DNA of 58,808 bases from Cyanobium sp. FGCU52 (GCA_024958715.1 JANWUS010000073.1:1-58808); one strand, 5' to 3'. Positions 10,337 through 18,852 are shown, counted from the stretch's first letter. Notes: generated from the sequence alone by a model not told the origin. Numbers and translations: made by a program.

Positions 10337-11128
10337 ATGGCACGGGAGGCGCGGCGGCTGCTGATCGCACCGGAGCGGATCGCCGCTGCCGCTGCCCGGA
10401 GCCTGGCGCTGGAGCCGGCGGAGGCTCACTACCTGCGGCGGGTGCTGCGGGCCCGGCCGGGGGATGGCCTGGAGGTGATCGACGGGGTCGGGGGCCTGTG
10501 GAGCGCAAGGCTGGCAGACGCGGGAGGCCTTGAGCTCGAGCAGTCGCCCGCCGCTCCCCTGCGGCGTTCACCCCGCCCCGTTCCGCCCCTGACCCTGGCC
10601 CTGGCGGTGCCGCGGCGCGATCCCGATCTGGTGTGGCGGATGGCCACCGAACTGGGCGCTGATCATCTGCAGCCCCTGGTGGCCGCGCGCAGCGTCGTCA
10701 ACGGGCGCTTCCCCCTTGAGCGCTGGCGCACGATCCTGCGGGAGGCGGCGGAGCAGTGCGAGCGGCTGTGGCTGCCCCAGCTGGGCGAGCCCGTGGCGGC
10801 AGCCAGCTGGCTGGCAACCGCGGCGGCAGGGCCTGATGCCGGCCTGAAGCTGCTGGCCACCACCCGCCGCGGGAGCCTTCCCCATCTCCGCTTGGTGCTT
10901 GGGGGGCACCCGCCGGATGACGTCCGTCAGGTGTGCCTGGCCATCGGGCCGGAGGGCGGCTGGACTCCCGAGGAGGAGGCTCTCGCCGAGGCCTCCGGCT
11001 GGCGGCCGGTGAGCCTGGGAGAGGCGATCCTGCGCTCGTCCACCGCGGCGGTGGCGGGGATGGCGGAACTGGCGAGCTGGCGAAGCCTTGGGCTCAGCTC
11101 CCCATCATTCCCTTCGCCATCTCCTTGA
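10337..11128 (+). CDS. rsmE: 16S rRNA (uracil(1498)-N(3))-methyltransferase
   Basis: SPOUT-class methyltransferase that modifies U1498 in the decoding region of the small subunit. 263 aa. The N-terminal PUA-like part (HYLRRVLRARPGD) is followed by the knotted SAM-binding segments IGPEGGWTPEEE and SLGEAILRSSTA, the family hallmark. It lies 10 bp after the DUF3531 gene. Its 3' end overlaps the convergent gene at 11094 by 35 bp. Confidence 0.92.
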   Translation: MAREARRLLIAPERIAAAAARSLALEPAEAHYLRRVLRARPGDGLEVIDGVGGLWSARLADAGGLELEQSPAAPLRRSPRPVPPLTLALAVPRRDPDLVWRMATELGADHLQPLVAARSVVNGRFPLERWRTILREAAEQCERLWLPQLGEPVAAASWLATAAAGPDAGLKLLATTRRGSLPHLRLVLGGHPPDDVRQVCLAIGPEGGWTPEEEALAEASGWRPVSLGEAILRSSTAAVAGMAELASWRSLGLSSPSFPSPSP

Positions 11129-11492
11129 AGCCGGCCAGGTTGGCCCCGCCGCGGCGGCGCTGGCGGCCCAGCGCTCCGCCGGGGGTGAGGCAGTCGGGGG
11201 CGAAGGTGGCCAGGCTGGGGGCCGGGCGGTTGGCCTGGGCAGCGGCCAGTTCGGCGGCGATCGCCTCGGCGGTGGTGAGGGCGCCGCTGGCAGGAGCCTC
11301 CGCTTCAGCGACCGGGGCGGCGGCGGGTTGAGCGGTGGCCGCAGGCTTGTCAGCAGCGGCTGCCGCCGGGGCCGCCTTGCCCTTGGCAGCGGGCTGCGCT
11401 TCGGCCGGGGCCTTCACCGGAGCCACCGTGGCGGGCGGTTGCTTCTCGTCGCCGCCACCCAGATCGAGGAAGAACTTCCGCTTGAAGATCAT
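11094..11492 (-). CDS. Conserved cyanobacterial Ala/Pro-rich hypothetical protein
   Basis: 132 aa. A short basic start (MIFKRKFFLDLGGG) leads into a long Ala/Pro/Lys low-complexity linker (about 20-85). A better-ordered C-terminal block, LATFAPDCLTPGGALGRQRR, is followed by NLAGFKEMAKGMMGS. The C-terminal block looks conserved and is probably the functional part. No known domain. Convergent 35-bp overlap with rsmE. Confidence 0.6.
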   Translation of the reverse strand: MIFKRKFFLDLGGGDEKQPPATVAPVKAPAEAQPAAKGKAAPAAAAADKPAATAQPAAAPVAEAEAPASGALTTAEAIAAELAAAQANRPAPSLATFAPDCLTPGGALGRQRRRGGANLAGFKEMAKGMMGS

Positions 11493-11587
11493 GGCGCCGC
11501 ATCGCTGGCAAGTGCAGTGATTATCCGCGGCAGCCGCCGGCAGCCGCGCCGCCGCTTAGATCTGTGCAACACAACAGCCGCTGAGCC

Positions 11588-12334
11588 ATGCCGCCGCTGC
11601 CGCCCCAGGACTTCGCCGCCTGGGGGATGGCCCTGGGGATCAACGCCGTGCTGATCGCCCTGGCGCACCGCGCCCCCCTGCTCACCCCTGCCGGCTGGGT
11701 GCATGCGGGCATCCTGGGCACCGTGCTGTGGGGCTCCCTCGGCTGGCGCGGCTGGCTGGCGGTGGTGGCCTATCTGGCCCTGGGTTCCCTCGTCACCCGC
11801 CTCGGCTTCCGCCGCAAGCAGGCCGCCGGTCTGGCGGAGGCGCGCGGGGGCCGGCGGGGGCCCGAGAACGTGTGGGGCTCGGCCCTGGTGGGGGCCGGGC
11901 TGGCGCTGATCGCCTGCCGTGCTCCGATGGGGTGGCAGCCCGCGCTGCTGGTGGCCTTCGCCGCCAGCTTCGCCGCGAAGCTGGCGGACACCTGCGGCAG
12001 CGAGATCGGCAAGCGCTGGGGCCGCCACACCGTGCTGATCACCAGCCTGCGGCCGGTCCCCCCGGGCACAGAGGGCGCCGTCAGCCTGGAGGGCACCGCC
12101 GCCAGCCTGGCCGGAGGTGCGCTGATGGCGCTGGTGATGGTGGCGCTGGGCCTGATCACCGGCGTCCACGCCTGGCTGCTGGTCACGGTGGTGGCGCTGG
12201 TGGCCACCCTGGCGGAGAGCGTGATCGGGGCCACCCTGCAGCAGCGCCTTCCCTGGTTGAGCAACGAACTGGTGAACGGCCTTCAGACGCTGCTCGCCGC
12301 CCTGCTGGCGCTGGCGGTGGCCCCGCGGCTCTGA
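11588..12334 (+). CDS. DUF92 family membrane protein, probable phytyl-phosphate kinase (VTE6-like)
   Basis: 248-aa polytopic membrane protein with about six hydrophobic segments. The motif LADTCGSEIGKRWG and the following TSLRPVPPGTEGAVSLEGT are diagnostic of DUF92/TIGR00297. The plant and Synechocystis members (VTE6) phosphorylate phytyl phosphate in recycling of chlorophyll phytol for tocopherol and phylloquinone; assignment of that activity here is by family. A GCTTAGAT element lies about 35 bp upstream. Its end overlaps the convergent sigma factor gene by 52 bp. Confidence 0.82.
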   Translation: MPPLPPQDFAAWGMALGINAVLIALAHRAPLLTPAGWVHAGILGTVLWGSLGWRGWLAVVAYLALGSLVTRLGFRRKQAAGLAEARGGRRGPENVWGSALVGAGLALIACRAPMGWQPALLVAFAASFAAKLADTCGSEIGKRWGRHTVLITSLRPVPPGTEGAVSLEGTAASLAGGALMALVMVALGLITGVHAWLLVTVVALVATLAESVIGATLQQRLPWLSNELVNGLQTLLAALLALAVAPRL

Positions 12335-13191
12335 CGCCAGGCCTCAACCTCCTGGCGCAGGCGTGTAAGCACCGCCAGGCAGCGCCGCTGGGCCTGGCGG
12401 GGAGCAAGGGCCAGCTCATCTCCCAGCTCCACCCAGGTGCGGTTCTGGTCGATGCGGCCCAGCACCAGCTGCCGCTCCAGCGGGTCCAGCTGCTCCAGGC
12501 GGCGGCGGATCCACAGCTGCTCCTCCGTGGCGGCGGCGGGGGCCTGTTCCTCCATCTCGGCCAGGCTGGCGGGATCCGGCAGCTGATCCAGCCAGGGGCC
12601 GCCCTCGCCTCCGTCCTCACGTCCCGTGGGCCGGGGCGCATCGAGGCTGCGCATGTCCGCCAGCCGCCCCAGCTGCAGGGCCTCGGTCAGGGGACCGTCG
12701 CCGCAGCCGAGGGCCTGGGCCAGCGCCGCTCCGCCGAGCTCGCCTTGCCCGAGGCGCCGGCGCTCCTCCTGGAGCCGGGCGGCCTGCTGCCGCAGCTCCC
12801 ACAGCGGCCGGGGGATGCGCACCAGGGTCTGGCGGTCGCGGTGTTCGTGCCGCATCGCCCCCCGGATGTAGGGCACGGCGAAGGAGCTCAGACGGTTGCC
12901 GCGGGCCGGATCGAAGGCCTCCAGGGCCCGGATCAGGCCGATGCAGCCCACCTGCACCAGATCATCGAAGGGCAGATCTGCCCCGCGCGCCTCCCGCCCG
13001 GCGATGCTGCGCACCAGGTTCAGATTCTCCGCCACCAGCGCATTGCGCCAGGCCAGCCGCTCGCGGGGATCGCTGCTGTCGGCGCGGGCGTCGAGCCACT
13101 GCCGGTTGCGCTGGAGCCGCTGCTCCGCGACGAGGGCCGGCACCGGCCGGCTCGGAACCGCTCTCAGGGGAGGGGGAGGGGGAAGGGCCAC
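12283..13191 (-). CDS. Sigma-70 family RNA polymerase sigma factor, group 3-like
   Basis: 302 aa. Region 2 is clear at about 50-120, with FDDLVQVGCIGLIRALEAFD at 75-94 and an FAVPYIRGAM segment. A divergent region 3 and a long linker (about 165-215) rich in Asp/Glu/Gly precede region 4 (about 220-285) with a WVELGDELALAPRQAQRR helix-turn-helix. There is no region 1.1/1.2 of a primary sigma factor, so it is an alternative factor of the SigF/SigB-like kind. The start is GTG 13191; no better start is in frame. Convergent 52-bp overlap with the DUF92 gene. Confidence 0.85.
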   Translation of the reverse strand: MALPPPPPLRAVPSRPVPALVAEQRLQRNRQWLDARADSSDPRERLAWRNALVAENLNLVRSIAGREARGADLPFDDLVQVGCIGLIRALEAFDPARGNRLSSFAVPYIRGAMRHEHRDRQTLVRIPRPLWELRQQAARLQEERRRLGQGELGGAALAQALGCGDGPLTEALQLGRLADMRSLDAPRPTGREDGGEGGPWLDQLPDPASLAEMEEQAPAAATEEQLWIRRRLEQLDPLERQLVLGRIDQNRTWVELGDELALAPRQAQRRCLAVLTRLRQEVEAWRQSRGATASASRAASSV

Positions 13192-13305
13192 GGCATCAGG
13201 TCTCCATGGATCTCGGTGATTTCACGGTGTCCGCTCTGCGGGCTGTCCCCCTCCCCCGTGGGGACGATCGCGAATCCCCCGTCCGGGGGAGCCCGGCGGC
13301 GGCGA

Positions 13306-13983
13306 TCAGTGGGCAGGGGTGAGCAGTTCGGCGGTCTCCAGACCGGCCCAGCGCAGCAGAGCCGGCCAGCGCCTCACCCGCTGGTACACCCAGGCATGGC
13401 CCTCGCCGTTGAGGTGGATGCCGTCGGGGCAGAGCCAGCGGCTCCAGGCCGGTTCCTCCAGCATCGCTTCCATCAGGGGGAGGAACGGCACGTCCGCCTC
13501 CAGGCAGGCCTCCTCCAGCAGGCCCTCGTAGTGGCGCACCGTGGCGTTGTCGTACCAGAGCACGTCGGCGAACGGCATCGCCTCCTCCAGCACCGGCGTC
13601 AGACCCAGCACCAGCACCGGCGCGATGGCGCGGGCCTGGGGCAGCAGCTGGGACAGGCCGAACAGGAAGCCGTCGGGATCCAGTTGATGGCGCCCGTCGG
13701 CCCGGCCCACCCGTGCGGTGTCGTTGAGGCCCACCGCCAGCACGATCCCCTGGGGCCGCTGGCGCCGCAGTTCGCCGCGGGCGCCCACCTCGGCGGGCAG
13801 GCGGGCGGCCACCCGCTCCAGCCCATCACCGCGTACGCCGAGGTTGTAGAGCACCGGGCCGCCGGGCAGCTCCATCCAGTGACGCCGCAGTCGCTCGCAC
13901 CAGCCGCCCTGCTCGGTGTCGCCCCAGCCGTGCACGCCGCTGTCACCCAGCACCACCAGCTTGGGGGGGATCGGTGGGGCCAT
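13306..13983 (-). CDS. SGNH/GDSL-type hydrolase
   Basis: 225-aa lipase/esterase-fold enzyme. Block I is VVLGDSGVHGWGD with catalytic Ser15, block III is AVGLNDTA, and block V is DGIHLNGEGH near residue 195 with the catalytic Asp-x-x-His. No signal peptide, so probably cytoplasmic. It starts 11 bp after the stop of the upstream aminotransferase gene and is likely co-transcribed. Substrate unknown. Confidence 0.85.
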   Translation of the reverse strand: MAPPIPPKLVVLGDSGVHGWGDTEQGGWCERLRRHWMELPGGPVLYNLGVRGDGLERVAARLPAEVGARGELRRQRPQGIVLAVGLNDTARVGRADGRHQLDPDGFLFGLSQLLPQARAIAPVLVLGLTPVLEEAMPFADVLWYDNATVRHYEGLLEEACLEADVPFLPLMEAMLEEPAWSRWLCPDGIHLNGEGHAWVYQRVRRWPALLRWAGLETAELLTPAH

Positions 13984-13994
13984 GGCGGGGAGGG

Positions 13995-15173
13995 TCAGAG
14001 GCCCGTGAGGAAGCGGCGCAGGCGGTCGATGCCGTCCTCGATCGCGGCCGGCGCCGCGGCGCACGACAGACGGATGCAGCGGTCGTCGCCGAAGGCCACC
14101 CCCGGCACCACGGCCAGTCCCACCTCATCCAGCAGGCGGCTGCAGAGGGTCATCGAATCCAGGCCCCAGTGGCTCACGTCGGGGAAGGCGTAGAAGGCCC
14201 CCTCGGGCGGCCGCAGCTTGATGCCCTCGATCGCCATCAGCCGCTGGCTGAGCAGGGCGCGCCGTTCATCGAACTGCTCGGCCATGGCTCGCACGCAGTC
14301 GCGGGAGGCCTCGATCGCGGCCAGGGCACCGAACTGGGCGAAGGAGCAGACGTTGCTGGTGCTCTGGCTCTGAAGCGCCGAGGCGGCCGCCACCACGTGC
14401 TTCGGACCGGCCAGCCAGCCCAGCCGCCAGCCGGTCATCGCCCAGCCCTTGGCGAAGCCGTTCACCAGGAAGGTGCGCTCGGCCAGATCCGGCGCCACCG
14501 CAGCGAAGCAGTGGTGCTCGTGGCCTGGAGCCGTGAGGAACTCGTAGATCTCGTCGCACACCACCGCCACCCGGGGATGGCGGCGCAGCACCTCGGCCAC
14601 CGCCTCCATCTCCTGGCGGGTCATCACCATCCCGGTGGGGTTGGAGGGGGAATTGAGCACCAGCAGGCGGCTGGCGGGCGTGATGGCGGCCTCCAGCCGG
14701 GCGGGATCGAGCCGGAAGCCGGCTTCGGCCTCGCTGGGCAGCAGCTGCACGCTGGCCCCGGCCAGGTGGGCCATCTCCGGGTAGCTCAGCCAGTAGGGGG
14801 AGGGCAGCAGCACCTCATCGCCCGGATCCAGCAGCACCTGGAAGAGGTTGTAGAGAGCCTGCTTGCCGCCGTTGGTGACCAGCACCTGGTCGAAACCGAG
14901 ACTGACGCCGTTCTCCCGTTTGAGTTTGGTGGCGATCGCCTGGCGAAGGGCCGGTTCGCCGGCCACCGGGCCGTAGCGGGTGTGGCCGGCCTCGAGGGCC
15001 GCCGCCGCCGCCTGACGGATGAAGGCGGGTGTGTCGAAGTCGGGCTCGCCGGCGCTCAGACTGCAGATGTCGTGGCCGTTGGCGCGGAGCTGCCGGGCCT
15101 TGGCGGCGATGGTGAGGGTGAGGGAGGGCTTGAGCGCCTGCGCCCGGGCAGACAGCGTCAACGGGGCCGGCAT
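13995..15173 (-). CDS. Pyridoxal-phosphate aminotransferase, aspartate/prephenate type
   Basis: 392-aa fold-type I aminotransferase, subgroup 1-beta. Visible residues are N178 in NSPSNPTG, D207 and Y210 in CDEIYEF, the Schiff-base lysine K242 in NGFAKGWAMTGWR, and R250. The lysine neighbourhood has AKGW where most relatives have SKAY/SKAW. It probably interconverts aspartate and oxaloacetate and may accept prephenate in tyrosine/phenylalanine synthesis. First gene of a two-gene unit with the SGNH hydrolase. Confidence 0.9.
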   Translation of the reverse strand: MPAPLTLSARAQALKPSLTLTIAAKARQLRANGHDICSLSAGEPDFDTPAFIRQAAAAALEAGHTRYGPVAGEPALRQAIATKLKRENGVSLGFDQVLVTNGGKQALYNLFQVLLDPGDEVLLPSPYWLSYPEMAHLAGASVQLLPSEAEAGFRLDPARLEAAITPASRLLVLNSPSNPTGMVMTRQEMEAVAEVLRRHPRVAVVCDEIYEFLTAPGHEHHCFAAVAPDLAERTFLVNGFAKGWAMTGWRLGWLAGPKHVVAAASALQSQSTSNVCSFAQFGALAAIEASRDCVRAMAEQFDERRALLSQRLMAIEGIKLRPPEGAFYAFPDVSHWGLDSMTLCSRLLDEVGLAVVPGVAFGDDRCIRLSCAAAPAAIEDGIDRLRRFLTGL

Positions 15174-15325
15174 CGGGGCGGGCGCGCCAACACGGGCGCG
15201 GCTTCGGCGTTCAGGTCATCCTGCCTTACGCCCTGCGGCCTTCCGGTTCAGGCGGTCACCATTCGCCACGCTGTTCGCCGCCACCGGCCCGGCTGTCACA
15301 GGATGGCGCCGCTTCTCCGCCGACC

Positions 15326-15955
15326 ATGACCCCCCCTGCTCACACCAGCCCGCTCCCGCCGGACGGGGCTCTCGCGGAGCTCGCCGCCTCCTGCGCGGCC
15401 TGCCGCCGCTGCGGCCTGGCGGCCGGTCGCACCCATGTGGTGGTGAGCCGCGGCAACCCGCGGGCGCGGCTGATGGTGATCGGCGAGGGGCCCGGAGCCC
15501 AGGAGGATGCCAGCGGCCTGCCGTTCGTGGGCCGGGCCGGCCAGCTGCTGGATCAGATGCTGGCGAGCGTGGGGATCGACAGCCAGCGGGATGCCTACAT
15601 CGCCAATGTGGTGAAGTGCCGCCCGCCGGACAACCGCAAGCCCACACCCGAGGAGATGGCGGCCTGCCGGCCCTGGCTGGCGAAGCAGATCGAGCTCGTG
15701 AACCCGGCCGTGATCCTGCTGGCCGGTGCCACGGCGCTGGAGGGGGTGCTGGGGGTGAAGGGCGGCATCACGAAGCTTCGCGGGCAATGGCGTGCCGGCG
15801 AGGGGGAAGGGCTGGAGGGCCGCTGGCTGATGCCGATCTTTCACCCCTCCTATCTGCTGCGCAATCCGTCCCGGGAGAAGGAGAGCCCCAAATGGCACAC
15901 CTGGCAGGACCTCAAGGAGGTCAGGCGGCGGCTGGATGGGGAAGGCCGGCCCTGA
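15326..15955 (+). CDS. Family 4 uracil-DNA glycosylase (Fe-S)
   Basis: Removes uracil from DNA. 209 aa. The active-site motif GEGPGAQED spans residues 53-61, VGRAGQLLD follows, and HPSYLLR is the leucine-loop region near 173. Cysteines C26/C29 (also C23), C98 and C114 fit the [4Fe-4S] ligands of family 4 (UDGa). Single gene, divergent from the aminotransferase. Confidence 0.92.
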   Translation: MTPPAHTSPLPPDGALAELAASCAACRRCGLAAGRTHVVVSRGNPRARLMVIGEGPGAQEDASGLPFVGRAGQLLDQMLASVGIDSQRDAYIANVVKCRPPDNRKPTPEEMAACRPWLAKQIELVNPAVILLAGATALEGVLGVKGGITKLRGQWRAGEGEGLEGRWLMPIFHPSYLLRNPSREKESPKWHTWQDLKEVRRRLDGEGRP

Positions 15956-16033
15956 ACCCGCCGGCATGGAGGTGGCTCTCGCAGGCCTGGCATGGGCTCC
16001 CGGGGGAGGGCATCACCACCCCCGGAGGATCGA

Positions 16034-16627
16034 TCAGCCGAGGTCGCGCAGTTCCTCCACCAAGCCCTCCACCTGCTCGCGCATGGCTGTCAGCAGGGGT
16101 TGCTCCGTCTTGCCCTGCAGCAGGAAGAAGGCCATGGGCTCGCGCACATCCACCACCCAGTAGTTGGTGATCCCTGCCTGCTTATACAACCGCAATTTGG
16201 TGTCGAGGTCGTAGGCCAGGCTGGCGTCAGCCACCTCAATCACCAGCAGCGTGTCTGCAGCGGTGGGGTGGGCCTCAAGCCAGGCATCAGCGCGGGCCAT
16301 CACCACGGCCAGATCGGGCTCAGGCTCCTGATGTTCCCCCAGATCGAGCGGCGCCTCGATGCGCAGTTCATGGCCCGGTAACGAAAGGTCACCGATCCGC
16401 GCTGCCTCGAGCAGATGGGTGAGCGCGCGAGCCAGCCGATGCACCACTGCCGTGTGCCGGCTTCCCTTGGCAATCACCTCCAGCACCTCCCCATCGATCA
16501 GTTCCAGCCTCCGCTCCGGCAGCTGTTCACACAGGCGATGAAACTCAGCAACGCTGAAGCGGGCATGGGGGCGGCGGCCGTCGCTCCTGGCTCGTTGGAT
16601 TGCAGGGATGGTGACGCCTGCTCCCAT
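16034..16627 (-). CDS. Uma2 family (DUF820) endonuclease-fold protein
   Basis: 197 aa from ATG 16627, which is preceded by a GGAG; TTG 16648 is an alternative. The restriction-endonuclease-like core is visible: RRLELIDGEVLEVI, EPEPDLAVV (acidic residues of the PD-(D/E)XK motif), then LLVIEVADASLAYDLDTK and YWVVDVREP. Uma2 proteins are greatly expanded in cyanobacteria and their biological role is unknown. A second, broken copy lies at 20062-20515. It marks the left edge of the accessory region. Confidence 0.88.
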   Translation of the reverse strand: MGAGVTIPAIQRARSDGRRPHARFSVAEFHRLCEQLPERRLELIDGEVLEVIAKGSRHTAVVHRLARALTHLLEAARIGDLSLPGHELRIEAPLDLGEHQEPEPDLAVVMARADAWLEAHPTAADTLLVIEVADASLAYDLDTKLRLYKQAGITNYWVVDVREPMAFFLLQGKTEQPLLTAMREQVEGLVEELRDLG

Positions 16628-16755
16628 GGCCGTCTCCGTGACTTCCAACGAACTTTAGGGAGGGTTGCCTGGCAAGCCATGGCCTTTGCGGTGCGAGTGG
16701 GATCGGCGGCAAAGCGATGTATGGTGTATCTATCAGCATCTGGATCAAGTCCGGG

Positions 16756-17007
16756 ATGCAGCGCACCCAGATCTGGCTCTCCCAAGCGGAGCGCCAGGGG
16801 CTGCAGGCCCTGACGCGGAACTCTGGTCGCAGCCAGAGCGCCCTGATCCGCGAGACGATCGACACCTTTCTGCAGCACCAGCAGCCCCAGGGACGCCTGG
16901 CCTGGCTGCGCCAGGCTCGTGGTCTCTGGGCCGAGCGCAGCGATCTCCCCGATTGGTCGGCCCTGCGCGGCGAACTGGACCGCTTGCCGGCTGGTCTGCT
17001 GCCATGA
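16756..17007 (+). CDS. Ribbon-helix-helix antitoxin (VapB/CopG-like)
   Basis: 83 aa. The start MQRTQIWLSQAE is the beta-strand of an RHH DNA-binding domain and SGRSQSALIRETIDTFL is its two helices. The C-terminal half should wrap the toxin. ATG 16756 is chosen because family members begin at this strand; ATG 16717 would add 13 residues. Its stop overlaps the ATG of the PIN gene (ATGA), the usual antitoxin-first toxin-antitoxin order. It probably represses its own promoter. Confidence 0.8.
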   Translation: MQRTQIWLSQAERQGLQALTRNSGRSQSALIRETIDTFLQHQQPQGRLAWLRQARGLWAERSDLPDWSALRGELDRLPAGLLP

Positions 17008-17405
17008 CCAGTCGATCAGCACCCACGCGTCTGGTGGTGGACACCGATGTGCTGATCGACGTCCTGCGTGATCAGCCCGAGGCTGTCGCTTTTCTCGAAG
17101 GCACCGAGCAGCCCCTGGCCACATCTGTGATCACCGTTGCCGAGCTCCATGCCGGCGTGCGTGATGGTAAGGAGCGGCGGCGCCTGGATGTTTTCGTGGA
17201 GGCCTTTGCGGTGCTGGCTCTGGGTCCCGCCACGGCCCAGCGGGCCGGGCTCTGGCGCTGGCAGTATGGCCCCCGCCACGGCACCGGCCTGGCGGGGGCC
17301 CTGATCGCCGCCAGCGCGGAGGCCGTTTGCGCCACCCTCATCACCCTCAACCGGCGCCCTTTCCTGATGCTGGCCGAGGTGTTGGTGCCCTGCGCCAGGA
17401 GCTGA
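17004..17405 (+). CDS. VapC-type PIN-domain toxin, one acidic residue missing
   Basis: 133 aa PIN ribonuclease fold. The first two metal-binding acids are present (D13 in VVDTDVLID, E47 in AELHAG). The third, normally the Asp of an LADALIAA motif, is Gly98 here (GLAGALIAASA, codon ggg). The following TLNRRPFLML block is also altered from the usual TLNxKHFPML. It is coupled to the RHH antitoxin by an ATGA overlap. The sequence predicts weak or no RNase activity, so the pair may be a neutralised toxin-antitoxin module. Confidence 0.82.
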   Translation: MTSRSAPTRLVVDTDVLIDVLRDQPEAVAFLEGTEQPLATSVITVAELHAGVRDGKERRRLDVFVEAFAVLALGPATAQRAGLWRWQYGPRHGTGLAGALIAASAEAVCATLITLNRRPFLMLAEVLVPCARS

Positions 17406-17581
17406 GCCCAGCGAGCAAGGCTGATCCCAGAGAGCAGAGCTGACCGGCTCTCTTCGGGGAGACGACCTGGGGAAACGGCCCTTCCCTCAAGGCTTAGCTG
17501 CCAATCCAACTAAGCTAGGTGGAGCCTCATTCGCCAATCTCCGCCGATCTCCGGCCTTACCATGCAACCACCCTGATCGCC
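17406..17581. promoter_or_regulatory. Intergenic region before a Phd-type antitoxin, with inverted repeat
   Basis: Contains GCTTAG (17492-17497) and CTAAGC (17510-17515) as an inverted repeat about 65 bp before the antitoxin ATG, in AT-richer sequence. Autoregulated antitoxins bind such dyads, so this is a plausible operator. Nothing else is recognised in the gap. Confidence 0.3.
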
Positions 17582-17839
17582 ATGGAGGTGAACCTCCACG
17601 ACGCCAAGACCCACCTCTCGCGCTATGTGGATCAGGCCCTCGCCGGCGAGGAGGTGGTGATCGCCCGCGACGGCAAGACGTTGGTGCGGCTGATGCCGGT
17701 GGTCACGGATCCCCCGCCACGTTGCCACGGCTTTCTGTCCGGCACCGCCCGGGTGGAGGCCGATCTCAAGCGCGACTTCGAGGCGGAGATCAACGCCATG
17801 TTCGAGCTCGACGAGGTGCCGGCCCCGCCACTTCCGTGA
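17582..17839 (+). CDS. Phd/YefM-type antitoxin, partner toxin decayed
   Basis: 85 aa. N-terminal MEVNLHDAKTHLSRYVDQAL and EEVVIARDGKTLVRL are the conserved Phd fold, and the C-terminal DFEAEINAMFEL is the toxin-binding tail. The reading frame is intact. It overlaps (GTGA) the first codons of a VapC-like gene that is no longer open, so it is now an orphan antitoxin. Confidence 0.8.
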   Translation: MEVNLHDAKTHLSRYVDQALAGEEVVIARDGKTLVRLMPVVTDPPPRCHGFLSGTARVEADLKRDFEAEINAMFELDEVPAPPLP

Positions 17840-18000
17840 CGGGCCTGTTGCTGGACATCCAGCTGCCCATCGAGCTGGAACACGTATGGGCCCGATCTCC
17901 CCCTGATTCATCGCGATCCCTGCCGCTGCGCGGAAGACGACGTCTTCGACCCTCCGCGTGGTCCCAGCCCTGCAGGAGCACAGGCTCATCGCTCGTGTTG
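17836..18000 (+). pseudogene. Remnant of a VapC/PIN toxin gene
   Basis: Starting at the GTG overlapping the antitoxin stop, VTGLLLDIQLPIELEHVWA matches the beginning of a Phd-partner VapC run together with a segment from later in the gene, implying a large internal deletion. DLPLIHRDP follows in the next frame (17894-17920), then FDPP (17945-17956) after an 8-codon insertion, then VVPALQEHRLIA in the third frame (17958-17993). Together they recall the family C-terminal block LPLIHRDPFDRxLVAQALQE. At least two frame changes make it non-functional. Confidence 0.55.
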
Positions 18001-18852
18001 TCGCTCAGGTCCGGGGCTCGGCTCTTCCGCCCTGGCAAGGGCCCGCATCACGTCTTTCGTTGAAGCGTCGCCGGTGCTGCGGCGAGGCCTGCGTCTCCTT
18101 CTCCCAATCTCATGCCAGCTCTGCTGCACTTCGTCCAGAACGGATCGGTCAGCATGGGGGCGACGAGCCAGGGCGGCGAAGCCCGCCGCCAGCACCAAAC
18201 AGGCCAGCGAAGTCCGCAGGATTTCGGGTGCCACAAGCCAGGGATTGGCGGAGGGCAAGGCCGCCTGTTGGCGAGCGATCTGAACGGCGGCCCGATCCAG
18301 CGTCGCGTTCATCAGCAGGCGCTGCTGTTCCAGGCTGAGGTTCTGTTGGTAGGCCGTAAGCGGCGGCGCCTGCAACGCGACCAGTCGTTGCGAGAGATCC
18401 TCGGCGGTGGTGGCGGAGCGCACAGCAGCACGCAGGGCACTGAGCTGGGTGCTGGCTCGGCGCAACCGCAACTGCGGCTCCTGGAGCTGGGCGGCCTGCT
18501 GACGCACGAGGGCCGTGCCGAGCAGGGGCACAAGCAGCAGAAAGCCCAGGGCAACCGGTAGCGCGAGAGCGGCGGCGATGCGGCGCCGCGACACCAGCAG
18601 CTCATCCTGCTTATCCAGATAGACCGCCAGGTGCAGGATGGCCAGGCCCATGAGTGGTATCGGCGCGCTGTTGATCAGCGCCGCACCAACGCGCAGCTGC
18701 CAGGCAGGAGCAAGGATGGCGATCGGAAACAGAGCACCGGACGCGATCGAGAGAAACAACAGCAGCAGCACCAGGCCGGTGAACGACAGATTGCGGGGGG
18801 TCGTGGACAACGGCGGCGGCCGATCAATACCACGCGGGCTGATGAACACCAT
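17986..18852 (-). CDS. HpsJ-like membrane protein
   Basis: 288 aa with about four hydrophobic segments: two near the N-terminus (about 22-75), one near 90-112 and one near 212-232. They are separated by a coiled-coil-like Gln/Arg-rich region (about 115-200). The early PAWQLRVGAALINSAPIPLMG followed by LAVYLDKQDE resembles HpsJ, a hormogonium-polysaccharide/cyanoexosortase-associated family. The basic, Pro/Arg-rich C-terminus has no known domain. It lies next to, and on the same strand as, a PEP-CTERM-like surface protein, which fits the link. Confidence 0.6.
   Translation of the reverse strand: MVFISPRGIDRPPPLSTTPRNLSFTGLVLLLLFLSIASGALFPIAILAPAWQLRVGAALINSAPIPLMGLAILHLAVYLDKQDELLVSRRRIAAALALPVALGFLLLVPLLGTALVRQQAAQLQEPQLRLRRASTQLSALRAAVRSATTAEDLSQRLVALQAPPLTAYQQNLSLEQQRLLMNATLDRAAVQIARQQAALPSANPWLVAPEILRTSLACLVLAAGFAALARRPHADRSVLDEVQQSWHEIGRRRRRPRRSTGDASTKDVMRALARAEEPSPGPERQHER

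Noticed and set aside
17510-17989. Minus-strand frame of 159 codons opposite the Phd antitoxin
   Set aside because: His-rich shadow of the antitoxin gene, with no plausible start signal or family.
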